This document shows, in pieces, positions 20,855 to 29,594 of a stretch of DNA of 64,000 nucleotides. Position 1 is the stretch's first letter, and every line of letters starts with the position of its first letter. Source of the DNA: Doryteuthis pealeii (taxonomy: Eukaryota > Mollusca > Cephalopoda > Myopsida > Loliginidae); assembly GCA_023376005.1 (NCBI GenBank), contig CM042141.1, positions 95,706,010 through 95,770,009 on the forward strand, read 5' to 3'. The notes under the pieces were generated by a model. The model was not told the origin of the DNA. It searched no databases and saw only the letters and a list, made by a program, of their open reading frames with translations. The position numbers and the translations under genes are program-made.

Positions 20855-21295
20855 GTAGCCATGGGTGCCCTGGATTCTGCACAAGTCTCTGACCTAGTTG
20901 TTCTACTAATACTATACAACTTAACCAAAGAACTGAACATTAGGGATGTTGGGATTTACCATGATGACGGCTTATTGGTCGTTAAAAATGCGTCTAGACA
21001 AAAATGCGACCGGACTAGAAAATACATCATTGCAACACTGAAGGACATAGGATTATCTGTGGACATCAAATTGAACAGTAAAATTGTGAACTTTCTGGAT
21101 GTTACTTTTAATTCCTTACAGGTCATTTTGAGCCCTACATGAAACCAAATGCTGACCCAATATATATTAACCCCGAATCTAACCAGCCACCCTCAATTAT
21201 TAATCCCAGACCTAGTAGAGTACAGAATTAGTAAAAATTACTTATAACAAAGCATTATATGATAGCGGGTACACTAGAAATAAAATAAAATTTAA
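20855..21295 (+). pseudogene. Penelope-like element reverse transcriptase fragment
   Basis: Translation from 20861 starts MGALDSAQVSDLV and includes 'VGIYHDDGLLVV', the active-site Y-x-DD box in the Penelope-like form followed by G, then 'DRTRKYIIATLK' and 'NFLDVTFN'. Downstream, after a frame break near 21120, conserved pieces continue in another frame ('PYMKPNADPIYINPES', 'VEYRISKN'). This order is typical of Penelope-like (Poseidon/Neptune type) reverse transcriptases. Fingers, most of the palm and the GIY-YIG endonuclease are absent, so it is a dead fragment. Confidence 0.75.
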
Positions 21296-21314
21296 CAAAT
21301 TTTTTTTTAATTTC

Positions 21315-21510
21315 GTCGATTCGAGTTCAATTCCTAGACGAAGCTGTTGGCATTTCACATAGCGCTAATACTTTGGGAAAGGTATGAATCCATATATTCT
21401 CCCTCCAGCTATGGGTTAAATAGTAGGGCAGACTGGGCTCTTCAGCCTTGGGTAGGTAACCAGTCTAGGAGAGGGATAACTCTGAATTCAAAATTCCTGA
21501 GGTTGGTCGT
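21315..21510 (+). mobile_element. SINE-B copy, head truncated
   Basis: Starts near the B-box (GAGTTCAATTCC) and runs through CATTTCACATAGCGC, CTCCAGCTATGGG and AACCAGTCTAGGAGAGG. Confidence 0.75.
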
Positions 21511-21673
21511 TGATTGGGTTTGTGGCAACTCTTGATGCACCAATTCTTTCCAATCGACTGTGCCAAAAAGTGTGGATGGTCCAACACAAGCCTTCACCAC
21601 TATAAACAAATCCCTGTGTGGATGTTCATTGTGTGTATGAACCCTCATACGTCGAAAATCGACGGGAGAGTCC

Positions 21674-21677
<4 letters not shown>
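21511..21677 (+). repeat. Repeat unit ending in the conserved hairpin motif
   Basis: Ends with the hairpin at 21643-21675 and runs directly into a (TA)n array. About 170 bp; not assignable to a class. Confidence 0.45.
21643..21675 (+). ncRNA. Conserved hairpin motif, copy 3
   Basis: CTCATA, stem CGTCGA/TCGACG, then GGAGAGTCC; the outer stem pair differs from copy 2 (C-G for T-A). Confidence 0.4.
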
Positions 21678-21710
<33 letters not shown>

Positions 21711-21743
21711 CAAGCTATAATAAATACAATGTATGCTTACATA

Positions 21744-21791
<48 letters not shown>

Positions 21792-21794
<3 letters not shown>

Positions 21795-21998
21795 AAAGTG
21801 GAAATAAATCTAATGATATGTATATATTAATATATAGAAATATGAAAATACAATGCATCCAGAAGAAAATGATTTTATCATAGTGGCAGCCAACATTTAT
21901 TAAATGAAATTGAATGTTTTATCGTTGTCTCCTACGATAATAAAACCATTCTCTGAATACCTTGTTTTTACATATTTCTATATATTTACAAAGATATA

Positions 21999-22041
<43 letters not shown>

Positions 22042-22507
22042 TGTCACAGTCATATCATTGTCATTCAGTCCTTCAAATTATTTGCAAACAGTTACACGGT
22101 TTCAAGTAGCTATTTCTATTTCATAATAATTATCAAACAATTATAAATATTCAGTTAACTATTTGTATCTAATTCTAATGATTTGCAGGCATTTATATGG
22201 CTTTCAACAATTATCTTTACCTAATACAATTTATATACAATTCTATGGTTTCTAATAGAATTTCATTTAGCAATTGTTTACCTAAGTTCATCAAGAGAGT
22301 CCTCTATTCCATTGTTGATCTTTTTTTTTTCAATATTGTCACAAGAGATTTGTAGAAAGGACAGAAGAAAATCTGTTGGAATGAATTGTTCAGATTGTAG
22401 TGCTGAAAATCCAGTCAAAAATGGCTGTGTGGCATTCCTGGTAATTGGTGTCACTCAGAATTTGTATACTTCAGAAGGAAAATGGATTCACAGAGTGATT
22501 GGATTGT

Positions 22508-22509
<2 letters not shown>
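21792..22509. other. Unclassified, group H-like start
   Basis: 21795-21960 begins like group H (GGAAATAAATCTAATGATAT) but has no clear hammerhead-like core. The rest is unrecognised. Confidence 0.4.

Positions 22510-22573
<64 letters not shown>
22510..22573. repeat. (TA)n array
   Basis: About 32 TA units, the longest perfect run in the window. Confidence 0.95.
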
Positions 22574-22576
<3 letters not shown>

Positions 22577-22790
22577 GGTCTGCTAAATGGATTATGTTTT
22601 TCTTGTTTTTTTTTTTAATTATTATTCTAGATTGGTGACACGTGTTTCAGGTCTTCTGATATCTTCTTCAGGTGTTAATTAACCACATTCTATGTAAAAT
22701 AATAATAAAACAATTCTATGTAAAATAATAATAATATTTTTTTTTTCTAAAAATCATAATTAAAAAAAAAGATAACAATACCTTTTATAT
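22574..22790 (-). mobile_element. Group H element with degenerate core
   Basis: Minus-strand 22671-22641 reads CTGAAGAAGATATCAG...GAAACACGTGTCACC. The palindromic CACGTG after GAAA is the sort of stem III that only closes well in a dimer. 22680-22800 contains a small duplicated piece (AAAAAAAGATAACAATACC). Confidence 0.45.
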
Positions 22791-22818
22791 ATATATATAA
22801 AAAAAAAGATGACAATAC

Positions 22819-22863
<45 letters not shown>

Positions 22864-22869
22864 TATACT

Positions 22870-23215
22870 ATATATTTGGTCAAATCCATTTGGAAGCAGC
22901 CAGAACTTCATTAATGACATCCGTCAGCACTTTTGCTCTGATTCTACCTACTATCCCTATTTTTGCAAGTGCTCTGCACAACAAGTGTCTTGCAGATCCC
23001 CTGCAACCAAATTATATTGGGTCATTATAAATTTTCCAAGCATTCCACTGGATTTCGTTCAATCAGTTCTTTGTATCTGGTCTTCTTTCTCATTTATGAA
23101 TTCTTCCTATGTCACAGGTAGTTCTCACATTATACACTGCATTATGCTCTCAGAATACAAAACCAGGTACGGTCGGAGAGATGTTTTCTAAATGATCAGG
23201 CAACCACGATTATAT
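22870..23215 (-). pseudogene. LINE C-terminal fragment, degenerate
   Basis: One minus-strand frame reads GSARHLLCRALAKIGIVGR, then 'VINEVLAASKWI', preceded in a shifted frame by 'YKELIERNPVECLENL'. From memory this resembles the C-terminal 'RxLxxLGIxG...AERASxWLW' region of certain non-LTR retrotransposons. Frame shifts and stops present. Confidence 0.45.
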
Positions 23216-23252
23216 AGATAAATATATTTTCTTACACACAAAATAATACCCC

Positions 23253-23257
<5 letters not shown>

Positions 23258-23299
<42 letters not shown>
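23258..23299. repeat. (TA)n array
   Basis: About 20 TA units. Confidence 0.95.
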
Positions 23300-23302
<3 letters not shown>

Positions 23303-23304
23303 AA

Positions 23305-23635
23305 GAAAAGGAAGTGAATCCGACGGTATGTAGTATATTAAGAAAGATTGAAAAAACACAGGTTTAAATGAGTTAAGTGATGAGTTTATTGGCCAACACT
23401 GCAGTGTTTCGATCTATTAATTAGATCATCTTCAGGGCATTTGTTGGTATATGGAAGGTAATAAGATTTGTTGGTATATGGAAGGTAATAAGAAATTTTT
23501 TATCACTCGCTTTTCTCGTTATTCTGTGATAAAAAAAACTTCTTATTGATTAATTAATAAATCAAAACACTGCAGCGATAAATAAATTCACCACTTAACC
23601 CATTTAAATCTGTGTTTTTTCAATCTTTCTTAATA

Positions 23636-23640
<5 letters not shown>
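23305..23640 (-). mobile_element. Group H inverted repeat between two (TA)n arrays
   Basis: Outer arms TATGTAGTATATTAAGAAAG / CTTTCTTAATATACTATA and further in 'AACACTGCAG' are inverted copies around a centre near 23480-23530. The left arm keeps a hammerhead-like core (23405-23436); the right arm has lost it. Confidence 0.65.
23405..23436 (-). ncRNA. Hammerhead-like core (group H)
   Basis: Minus strand: CTGAAGA, extra T, stem II GATCTA/TAGATC (6 pairs), GAAA, stem III CAC-TGCA-GTG, then T-T in the cleavage position. Confidence 0.45.
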
Positions 23641-23678
<38 letters not shown>

Positions 23679-23679
23679 T

Positions 23680-23943
23680 CATCCACAGACACGTGTTGAC
23701 ATTTACATCTTATCAGTGCAGCTCAACATTTTTAACAGCTACCCCTCTAGCTGGGAGTGAAAGCCAACAGAATTTTTATATGTAAAGCTCCTTACCCTTA
23801 CGGCCGCCTGTGACTGTCAGTCAGAGGTGAACAATTAAGTCTGTAAACAACAGGCGAGTAAATGCCTTACGCTAAAAGGTGAAAGTTCAACTAATGTCTC
23901 CCCTACAGTGCTCTACCAGGAAAATTGGGAGCACACACACAGA
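23680..23943 (-). mobile_element. SINE-C copy with eroded hammerhead, between (TA)n arrays
   Basis: Minus strand: GTGCTCCCAATTTTCC, tRNA-like GGCGGCCGTAAGGGTAAG, 'GGCTTTCACTCCC', then the hammerhead region 23721-23683: stem I CTGCA/TGTGG (wobbles), core CUGAUAA (G8 to A), stem II GATG/TGTC, GAAA shortened, GTC kept. Confidence 0.6.
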
Positions 23944-23971
23944 CATATATATATATATATATATATATATA

Positions 23972-24366
23972 GATGAGAGGTATCCAAAACTTGGTAGTGA
24001 GGGATGATTCTATATGTGATTTCTAAGATACACTGTATTATTATTGTATGATTCAGTATGTATAAATACAGTAAATCTTTAAATCACTAAAAAGAGCTCA
24101 ATGTATAATAAACTTTTTAGATTATATACAGAGCAATATTTGACTTCCTGTCGCCATGGTGACAGTCTTCCAATGTAAAAAAAAATTTTTTTTTTTTTTG
24201 AGAAGTAAATTTTTCAGTTATGCAATTCAAATTATCTTGATCTACCATCTGATGAGACAAAATTTTGGGGAGCTATATTAATTCAACTTAGATTTATAAA
24301 GGCCCCAATTTTGGTCGAAATAAATTTATTATGGAATTGCGGTGTTGAGTTTCTCCTTCCTTTCAA

Positions 24367-24367
<1 letters not shown>
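23972..24367. other. Unclassified stretch
   Basis: Contains the palindrome GTCGCCATGGTGAC near 24150. No gene seen. Confidence 0.4.

Positions 24368-24414
<47 letters not shown>
24368..24414. repeat. (TA)n array
   Basis: About 23 TA units. Confidence 0.95.
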
Positions 24415-24416
<2 letters not shown>

Positions 24417-24611
24417 CTATTGATAATATATATTTACAAAATTTATGTGTCTACCGTGGTTTTGATCATTATGATCTCATTAGGACCCTACATCTTACTC
24501 ATGCAATAATTTTTCACAATTATCAATAAAGTTTTATGAAGAATTGAGCCCTCTTGAATAAATTACTGTCATACAAATACTCCGACAAAAACATTGAAGT
24601 AGTACTTGGAA

Positions 24612-24861
24612 ACTCAGTTTAGTTCAGTTGGTAGAGTGTTTGACCAGGAACTACAAGGTTCCTGGTTTAATACCAGCCCTCACTGACTCAGCATATGAGT
24701 AGCACAGGGATCTGTGCAGTAAAGTGAGGAGCTGATGGTAGGTGTGGCACTCTACCTCAAACACAAAAACAATCTCCTTGGTTTAGTGCTAGTTAAAAGG
24801 GGATAGACTCCCTCACTGTCTGGCTGATACCAACTTTAGGCCACCCCAACAACTTTACTTA
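24612..24861 (+). mobile_element. SINE-A copy, full length
   Basis: tRNA-like TTTAGTTCAGTTGGTAGAG with B box GGTTTAATACC; body CATATGAGTAGCACAGGG, GTGGCACTCTACCTC; end CCACCCCAACAACTTTACTT followed by (TA)n. Confidence 0.85.
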
Positions 24862-24885
24862 TATATATATATATACATATATACT

Positions 24886-24918
<33 letters not shown>

Positions 24919-24929
24919 GTGTGTGTGTG

Positions 24930-25035
24930 TGTGGAGAAAAGTAGACAAACACGGGATGTTATGGAAACTGGATGTTTATTATTGACGATGCAACGTTTCG
25001 GCCATTTTGACCATCATCAGGACAAAAACCTACTA
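24930..25035 (-). mobile_element. Group H element, compact copy
   Basis: GGAGAAAAGTAGACAAACAC, GGGATGTTATGGAAACTGG and the hammerhead-like core at 24994, flanked on both sides by (TA)n. Shares GGATGTTTATT with 38940. Confidence 0.6.
24994..25021 (-). ncRNA. Hammerhead-like core with GUC site (group H)
   Basis: Minus strand: CTGATGA, extra T, stem II GGTCA/TGGCC with loop AAA, GAAA, short stem III CG/CG, then GUC. Stem I would be an imperfect U-rich/A-rich helix. One of the two best group H candidates. Confidence 0.5.
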
Positions 25036-25055
25036 TATATATATATATATATCTT

Positions 25056-25218
25056 ATAAAATGGATGGAGCACTCTCTGGCGGCCTTTACATATATACAT
25101 ATGTATGTATGTATTAGTTAAAATGCTCGTTCCCATCTGTAGATACTGATGGCCGAGTGGTTAAGACATCTGACTGATGATAAATCAATCAGGTTTCCAT
25201 CCCGGCTGGAGGTGGCCT
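25056..25218 (+). mobile_element. SINE-C copy, truncated before its hammerhead
   Basis: Best preserved tRNA-like head: A box TGGCCGAGTGGTTAAG at about 25150, class II layout, 'CAGGTTTCCATCCCGGC'. It breaks at a mariner-type MITE (25219), so the expected hammerhead is missing. Confidence 0.65.
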
Positions 25219-25355
25219 GTTAAGGTGTGTCACAAAAGTATCAAGATTTTTTGTACTTTTTGACACATCTAGTATTCTGAAAAAATTAACATTCCATTCA
25301 TTGTTCATTTCTATCTCGGTAAATACAGCTTCAATCTCGATACTTATATATACAC
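25219..25355 (-). mobile_element. mariner-type MITE, single unit
   Basis: Ends GGTGTGTCACAAAAGTATC and ACACCTTGTATA are inverted, and 'TGTACTTTTTGACACA' is the subterminal inverted copy. The interior (GTTCATTTCTATCTCGG) matches in reverse the unit repeated at 46207-46785. Confidence 0.6.
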
Positions 25356-25359
25356 CTTG

Positions 25360-25391
<32 letters not shown>

Positions 25392-25529
25392 ACATTATAC
25401 TTGAATCATCTATCAATGGTGTTATGTATATAAAAGCTGGCAGTATTTCATTTGGGATGAAATGATTTACTTTCTTACTGACTTGTCAGAGAGTTTATCT
25501 TTCTTCTTCAAATACACTTTACTCTTAAC

Positions 25530-25625
25530 TGGTTGATTGGTTGGTTGCGTTTTACAACATGTCAACCCAATCGGTTATTTTATGCTGAAGATGTTTTTGT
25601 TTTTATTTCTTCTTTGTGAGTATGG
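25530..25625 (-). mobile_element. Shared SINE tail, orphan copy
   Basis: (GGTT)n-like run, TTTTACAACATGTCAACCC and 'TTATTTTATGCTGAAGATG', as at the 3-prime end of SINE-E. Another orphan tail lies at 25885-25965 (minus). Confidence 0.5.
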
Positions 25626-25995
25626 TTGTTATGTGTGTGTGTACTATGTAGTTATTGCTTTGAACTGGTGACAAGCAGTGACGCTTAAGTCTGCTATTCC
25701 ATCTGGGTTTCTTACCTAACTTTTATTCAAACTATTTTCTCTTTAGTAAAAGTTTTTTTTATCAAATCTTTGTGATCCTTTTATTGTTCTAATTTTGATA
25801 TATTTTCTTGCATCTTGGCAAGAAATTTCTTTCCACAAACATGTCGAGATCTTTGCTTGTTTTAATATTTTAGTAACTTTCCGTTTGGTTTGGTTTATTT
25901 GTTTTGCGGTATATTAACCCTTTTCAGTTCATTTAATGCTGAAACAAATCATTTTGATAAAAGTTTCTATGCTTCATGTTCTTATTATCTTCAAA

Positions 25996-26788
25996 TCTTA
26001 TCATAATGGAGATTATGTATCTGTTTGTCTGTAACTGAAACTACATCACTACCAACGTCACAGTTCCCTTTGTTATTTATATTATATTCTCAATGTTATT
26101 AAATAATCATTATTTAAACTCTTATATCATTAACAATGTCTCTACTAAGGTCTAGTTGAAATAGATTTGCCTCAAAACAGACCATGTTATGGTATTTGCC
26201 TCTCATCCACTTATGAGGGCGTGACACAAGGACATTTTTATGTGGGCCCACCCACAAGCCGATGCTCATAGGTGGTAGTCACAAAAAATGTGTCGATCCC
26301 ATCGGCATTCCCCCTCGAGGGGGGATTTCAGGCGCTGGGCAATAAACCCAGCCCTGCCCCTTTAAATCAAGGGGGCAAGTATTGACTGGGGGGATAGCCC
26401 CCCTGGGATCAATGCTGTTAATTTACATTAACAAACACAGGCCCCGAAAGGCCCATGCTATTAATATGTTTAAAATTCTGCAATGTGTGTTATATATCAT
26501 TAAGAAATAAATGTTTCCATGGTGTGAATAATTTGCATACTGGTTTTAACAAAACCATGTTTAATAAATAATTACTTTGTGTTATTGATTTCTAATATTG
26601 TTTTATTCTCAAATGTATTAAAAGCAATCCGATGTATAATTTTATATTGAAATCAATTAGAATTAAGTAAAAATAAGTGTAATCTTTTTGTGTTCTTATT
26701 TAATTTCATTAGTCTTTCTAATTTGATATAATATTTAATTATATCTAAACTTAAATACTTGTGCCCGGAAGGTGCATATTTTTGCTAG
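25996..26788 (+). mobile_element. Helitron-1 copy with a GC-rich insert
   Basis: Starts A|TCTTATCATAATGGAG and ends GCTAG|T at 26788. It is longer than the 573-bp copy at 4175 because of an insert at about 26196-26455; the flanking Helitron sequence (CAGACCATG..., AAAATTCTGCAATGTGTG) continues on both sides. Confidence 0.7.
26196..26455. mobile_element. GC-rich insertion of unknown class
   Basis: Strikingly GC-rich against the AT-rich surroundings, with several palindromes (CCCCTCGAGGGG, GGGCCCACCC, GGGGGGATAGCCCCCC). Flanked by CCATGTTAT and CCATGCTAT, a candidate imperfect target duplication. I do not recognise it. Confidence 0.45.
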
Positions 26789-26821
26789 TTGGCATAAATG
26801 ATTTTCATCAACTTCATTTGT

Positions 26822-26890
26822 TTTGGATTGGTACCGTTTGGTTTGTTTAATGGTACAATAACCCTGTGGGTTATTTAATGCCAAAAACTG
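26822..26890 (-). mobile_element. Shared SINE tail, orphan copy
   Basis: GTTTGGTTTGTTTAATGGTA, 'ACCCTGTGGGTTATTTAATG'. Confidence 0.5.
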
Positions 26891-27062
26891 TTTGATTGTG
26901 AGATAAAAGTTGGTACTCAAGTTTCCTTTACAGGTGGATTTTTGTAGATGCATTTTGGAGAAGTATTTTATATCTGATTCATAATTTTCAATATGTTTTT
27001 ATTTCACTCAAGAAGGGTAAACTCACTACTATAATGACAACATCACCTCCTACAACTTTTAT

Positions 27063-27160
27063 TTAAGAGAGGGAAAACTCTGAATTCAAACCTGTTAAAC
27101 TCGGCTTAAGAAATTAACCTTGTGTTACAACATGCTCATGTGGGGGGGGGGTAGATATAT
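27063..27160 (+). mobile_element. SINE-B 3-prime end fragment
   Basis: GGGAAAACTCTGAATTCAAA, 'CCTGTTAAACTCGGCTTAAG', 'CATGCTCATGTGG'. Confidence 0.65.
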
Positions 27161-27560
27161 AGACAAAACCTGGATTGGGTTTGAAGTAAACTCCACGAGA
27201 CAAACGTGTGACTTAGAAAAATTTCTGCTCCTCCTGCTAGCACATAAAAAATGGTCAGTATTCAGCTCTACTGCAAGTTGAATCTGCACTGAGCATAAGT
27301 GTTGATAGGTGGTTTTATATACAGGCCTGGGCTGTTCCACTATGTACTATGGCCAAGCTCATTTCCTGGATTCTGGTTGGCTGCTGGTTTTCAGAGCAGA
27401 CACTTTGATCCATAAATACCCAACACATGGCTATATTCTGGTAGTTAGCACAGGGCCTGTATTGGGTGACAGCCGAGCCTCTTTTTTTTTTTGTCTGGTA
27501 ACTGGACGCTAGTTACAGCCTTGCTGCAAAGGTGAGTATGATATGTTGACTCTACATCTG
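27161..27560 (+). promoter_or_regulatory. Possible promoter and first-exon-like region (or LTR)
   Basis: GC-richer block. A CCAAT-type element (inverse, TTGGCTGC at about 27387), a TATA-like ATAAATACC near 27413 and a strong 5-prime splice donor (AAG|GTGAGTATG) near 27530 occur in sensible order. No coding exon follows that I can recognise; a solo LTR is equally possible. Confidence 0.25.
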
Positions 27561-27789
27561 TAAATAGTAACACATTATTCTGTGTGGTAGCAACTAGTGC
27601 ATGGATAACGTGACATACTTGGGACTGTTTGCTGCAAAACAGAAAAAAAATCTCTCAAATGAAACAGTATTGAGAAAACTACCTACTCTCATATTAACCG
27701 TGCATTAATCCCCCCTGGGGGCTTTAGCACCCCTCATATTTTTTAATGCTTTTAATTCCTACCTGGTAATTTGATTATTCCTCTATCGC
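27561..27789. other. Unclassified stretch
   Basis: No feature recognised. Confidence 0.35.
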
Positions 27790-28352
27790 AATACTCTCCT
27801 GATTAAGTGATAGCATCAAGCACATCATCATCAGTCTGCACTGACAGTTTGGATTCTTATGACTCTCTCTCAACACAAATCCCCATTGGTCATTGTTCCT
27901 GACAGGTCTTCTGTACAGCATCCAGATTCCAAACAAAGCTGATTGGTGTAGGTTTTTGCTGGTCGGCCCACATTGGTGTATCCATGTGTGGGTGTCCACA
28001 GAATAACGTCACTTATGAGGTCGTCCTTGCTTCTTCAGCAGTGTCCAGCATGTCTTGTTCATTTTACTTGGGTGGTTTGTGTGATAGGAGGTAAGTGGCT
28101 GAACAGTTCCTTTTTTGTTGGGTACTGCTATTTAGATTAGATGCTGCTTCTAGGATTTACTCAAGACAGTACGCAGCATCCTTTTGTAGCTCCAATTTGG
28201 ATTTTACTCTAAGCATTTTGTTTGCGTCTAAGTGGTGCAGCCATACAGTAGCACTGACACGGCTACAGCTTGGAATGATTATTGCTTTATCAGAGAGATC
28301 AGATTTCTATACGATCAATAATGTATCTCTAGCAGTCTATGCCTTTCCTATG
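27790..28352 (-). pseudogene. LINE 3-prime third, same family as 37.6 kb
   Basis: On the minus strand this collinearly matches the LINE at 37600-38110: 'GTATGGCTGCACCACTTAGA' (LYGCTT region), 'GACAAGACATGCTGGACACT', 'GGCCGACCAGCAAAAACC' and the end 'TGTCAGTGCAGACTGATGAT'. One frame preserves 'WIHQCGPTSKNLHQSALFG'. It is broken by many stops and is cut at its upstream side at about 28352. Confidence 0.7.
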
Positions 28353-28740
28353 GAGTGGTATAGTCCTGGCTCGGTTTTCTTTTTTCTCTTTTTGATGTGC
28401 ATTTCAAAAAATATACAACATAGGTGTAGCGAGATCGAACGGCAAAACTCACAAACCTGTGATGAGCGAACAACGGTCCATCGATCGAAGAGACAGCGGG
28501 TGGCATGTTGCACGTGTGGGCGGAAGAAAAAATGTGACGAGTCCGACTGGTTGTGGAGGTAAAAATCATGAGTGTCCTTGAGGCGGTGATTTATAGTGGC
28601 AAGTCTCGTAGCTGGCGAGACGAGAGTTGTGACTTCTCAGCCAGACCGAGTATAAAAGAATAGTGGTGATGGGGCAAAAGATGACAAACTTATTTTGTTT
28701 AAGATCTTCATAAGTGTTACGGTGTCTTTGGTAGAAGCAG
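28353..28740 (+). promoter_or_regulatory. GC-richer block with TATA box, possible solo LTR
   Basis: It interrupts the LINE next to TGGTATAGTCCTGG, is richer in GC (GAAGAGACAGCGGGTGGC) and contains a TATA box (AGTATAAAAGAA at about 28649). No protein. An LTR is plausible; matching ends were not found. Confidence 0.3.
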
Positions 28741-28769
28741 AAGTAAATTTTGTTAGCTAATTAGAATAG

Positions 28770-29419
28770 GTTTATTAATAATTGATATTTCAGACTTTTA
28801 TCCTCATTTTTATTGTGTATACACACAAAGATTCGGTCACTGTAACCTCAGGTTCTGTTTTAGGTGTTTTTTTATTTATTATCTTAATTACCTTAAAATA
28901 AGTCATCTTCAGTCGATTATCCATGAATTCCATTAGAGTTTCAGAGCTTAATTGTTAGTGCTCACCCAAGAGTGTTCCAAACTGCATAAATGCCACCAGA
29001 TTGGGATTAGATCTAGAAAAATTAAATGGAAGAAGTTAATTATTCTAAAAACTGAAATTTCAAAATGTCTTAAAGAATGTTATCACTTACCTAGCCATTT
29101 TATCTAAGAACATGAAATGATAACGTCCTAAAATGCAGTAATTGCTTCTTAACATCTCCTGCTAGCGGTTAAACTTCTTAAGTAAATAGGTTTGAAAATT
29201 AAAATGAAACTATTGATTGAACAGATATTTAGTGTTTATAAAGATGAGTAAATATGCATTTGAATTGATGGGTAATCATTTAAAAATGACTTATTTTAAT
29301 GTAATTAATATAATAAGTAAAAACCACCTAAAACAGAACCCAAGGTTACAGTGGCCTGAACGTTGAGTTTATACACAATAAAGATGAGGTCAAAATTCTG
29401 AAATAATTATTCATATCAA
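28770..29419. mobile_element. MITE-like element with about 140-bp inverted arms
   Basis: Left arm (TTATCCTCATTTTTATTGTG, 'TCACTGTAACCTCAGGTTCT', 'ACCTTAAAATAAGTCAT') is repeated in inverse complement at 29285-29419 with scattered mismatches. The 380-bp centre has no coding sense. Confidence 0.65.
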
Positions 29420-29437
29420 GCCTCATCTCATTTAAGT

Positions 29438-29594
29438 GAGGTGCTTGGTGTGCAGGTTGCAGTCATAGGAAATGGACTCGTCGACCAGAGTTCAAATCTT
29501 GGACGAAGCCACAGTTCACATAGCGCTAATACCCTTGGGAAAGGTATGAATCCATCTATTCTCCCTCCAGCTATGGGTAAATAGTTGGGCAGAC
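29438..29594 (+). mobile_element. SINE-B 5-prime part leading into the 128-bp array
   Basis: Head GAGGTGCTTGGTGTGC, B-box GAGTTCAAATC, 'TCACATAGCGCTAATACCC' and 'CTCCAGCTATGGG'. The 3-prime part of this copy is the first unit of the tandem array. Confidence 0.8.

Noticed and set aside
25148..25215. Functional tRNA-Leu or tRNA-Ser gene
   Set aside because: Class II-like layout, but the B box is poor and the same head recurs in SINE-C copies with attached hammerheads.
28095..28562. 155-residue plus-strand open frame
   Set aside because: Lies antisense to the LINE 3-prime region (27790-28352) and runs into an unrelated GC-rich block.
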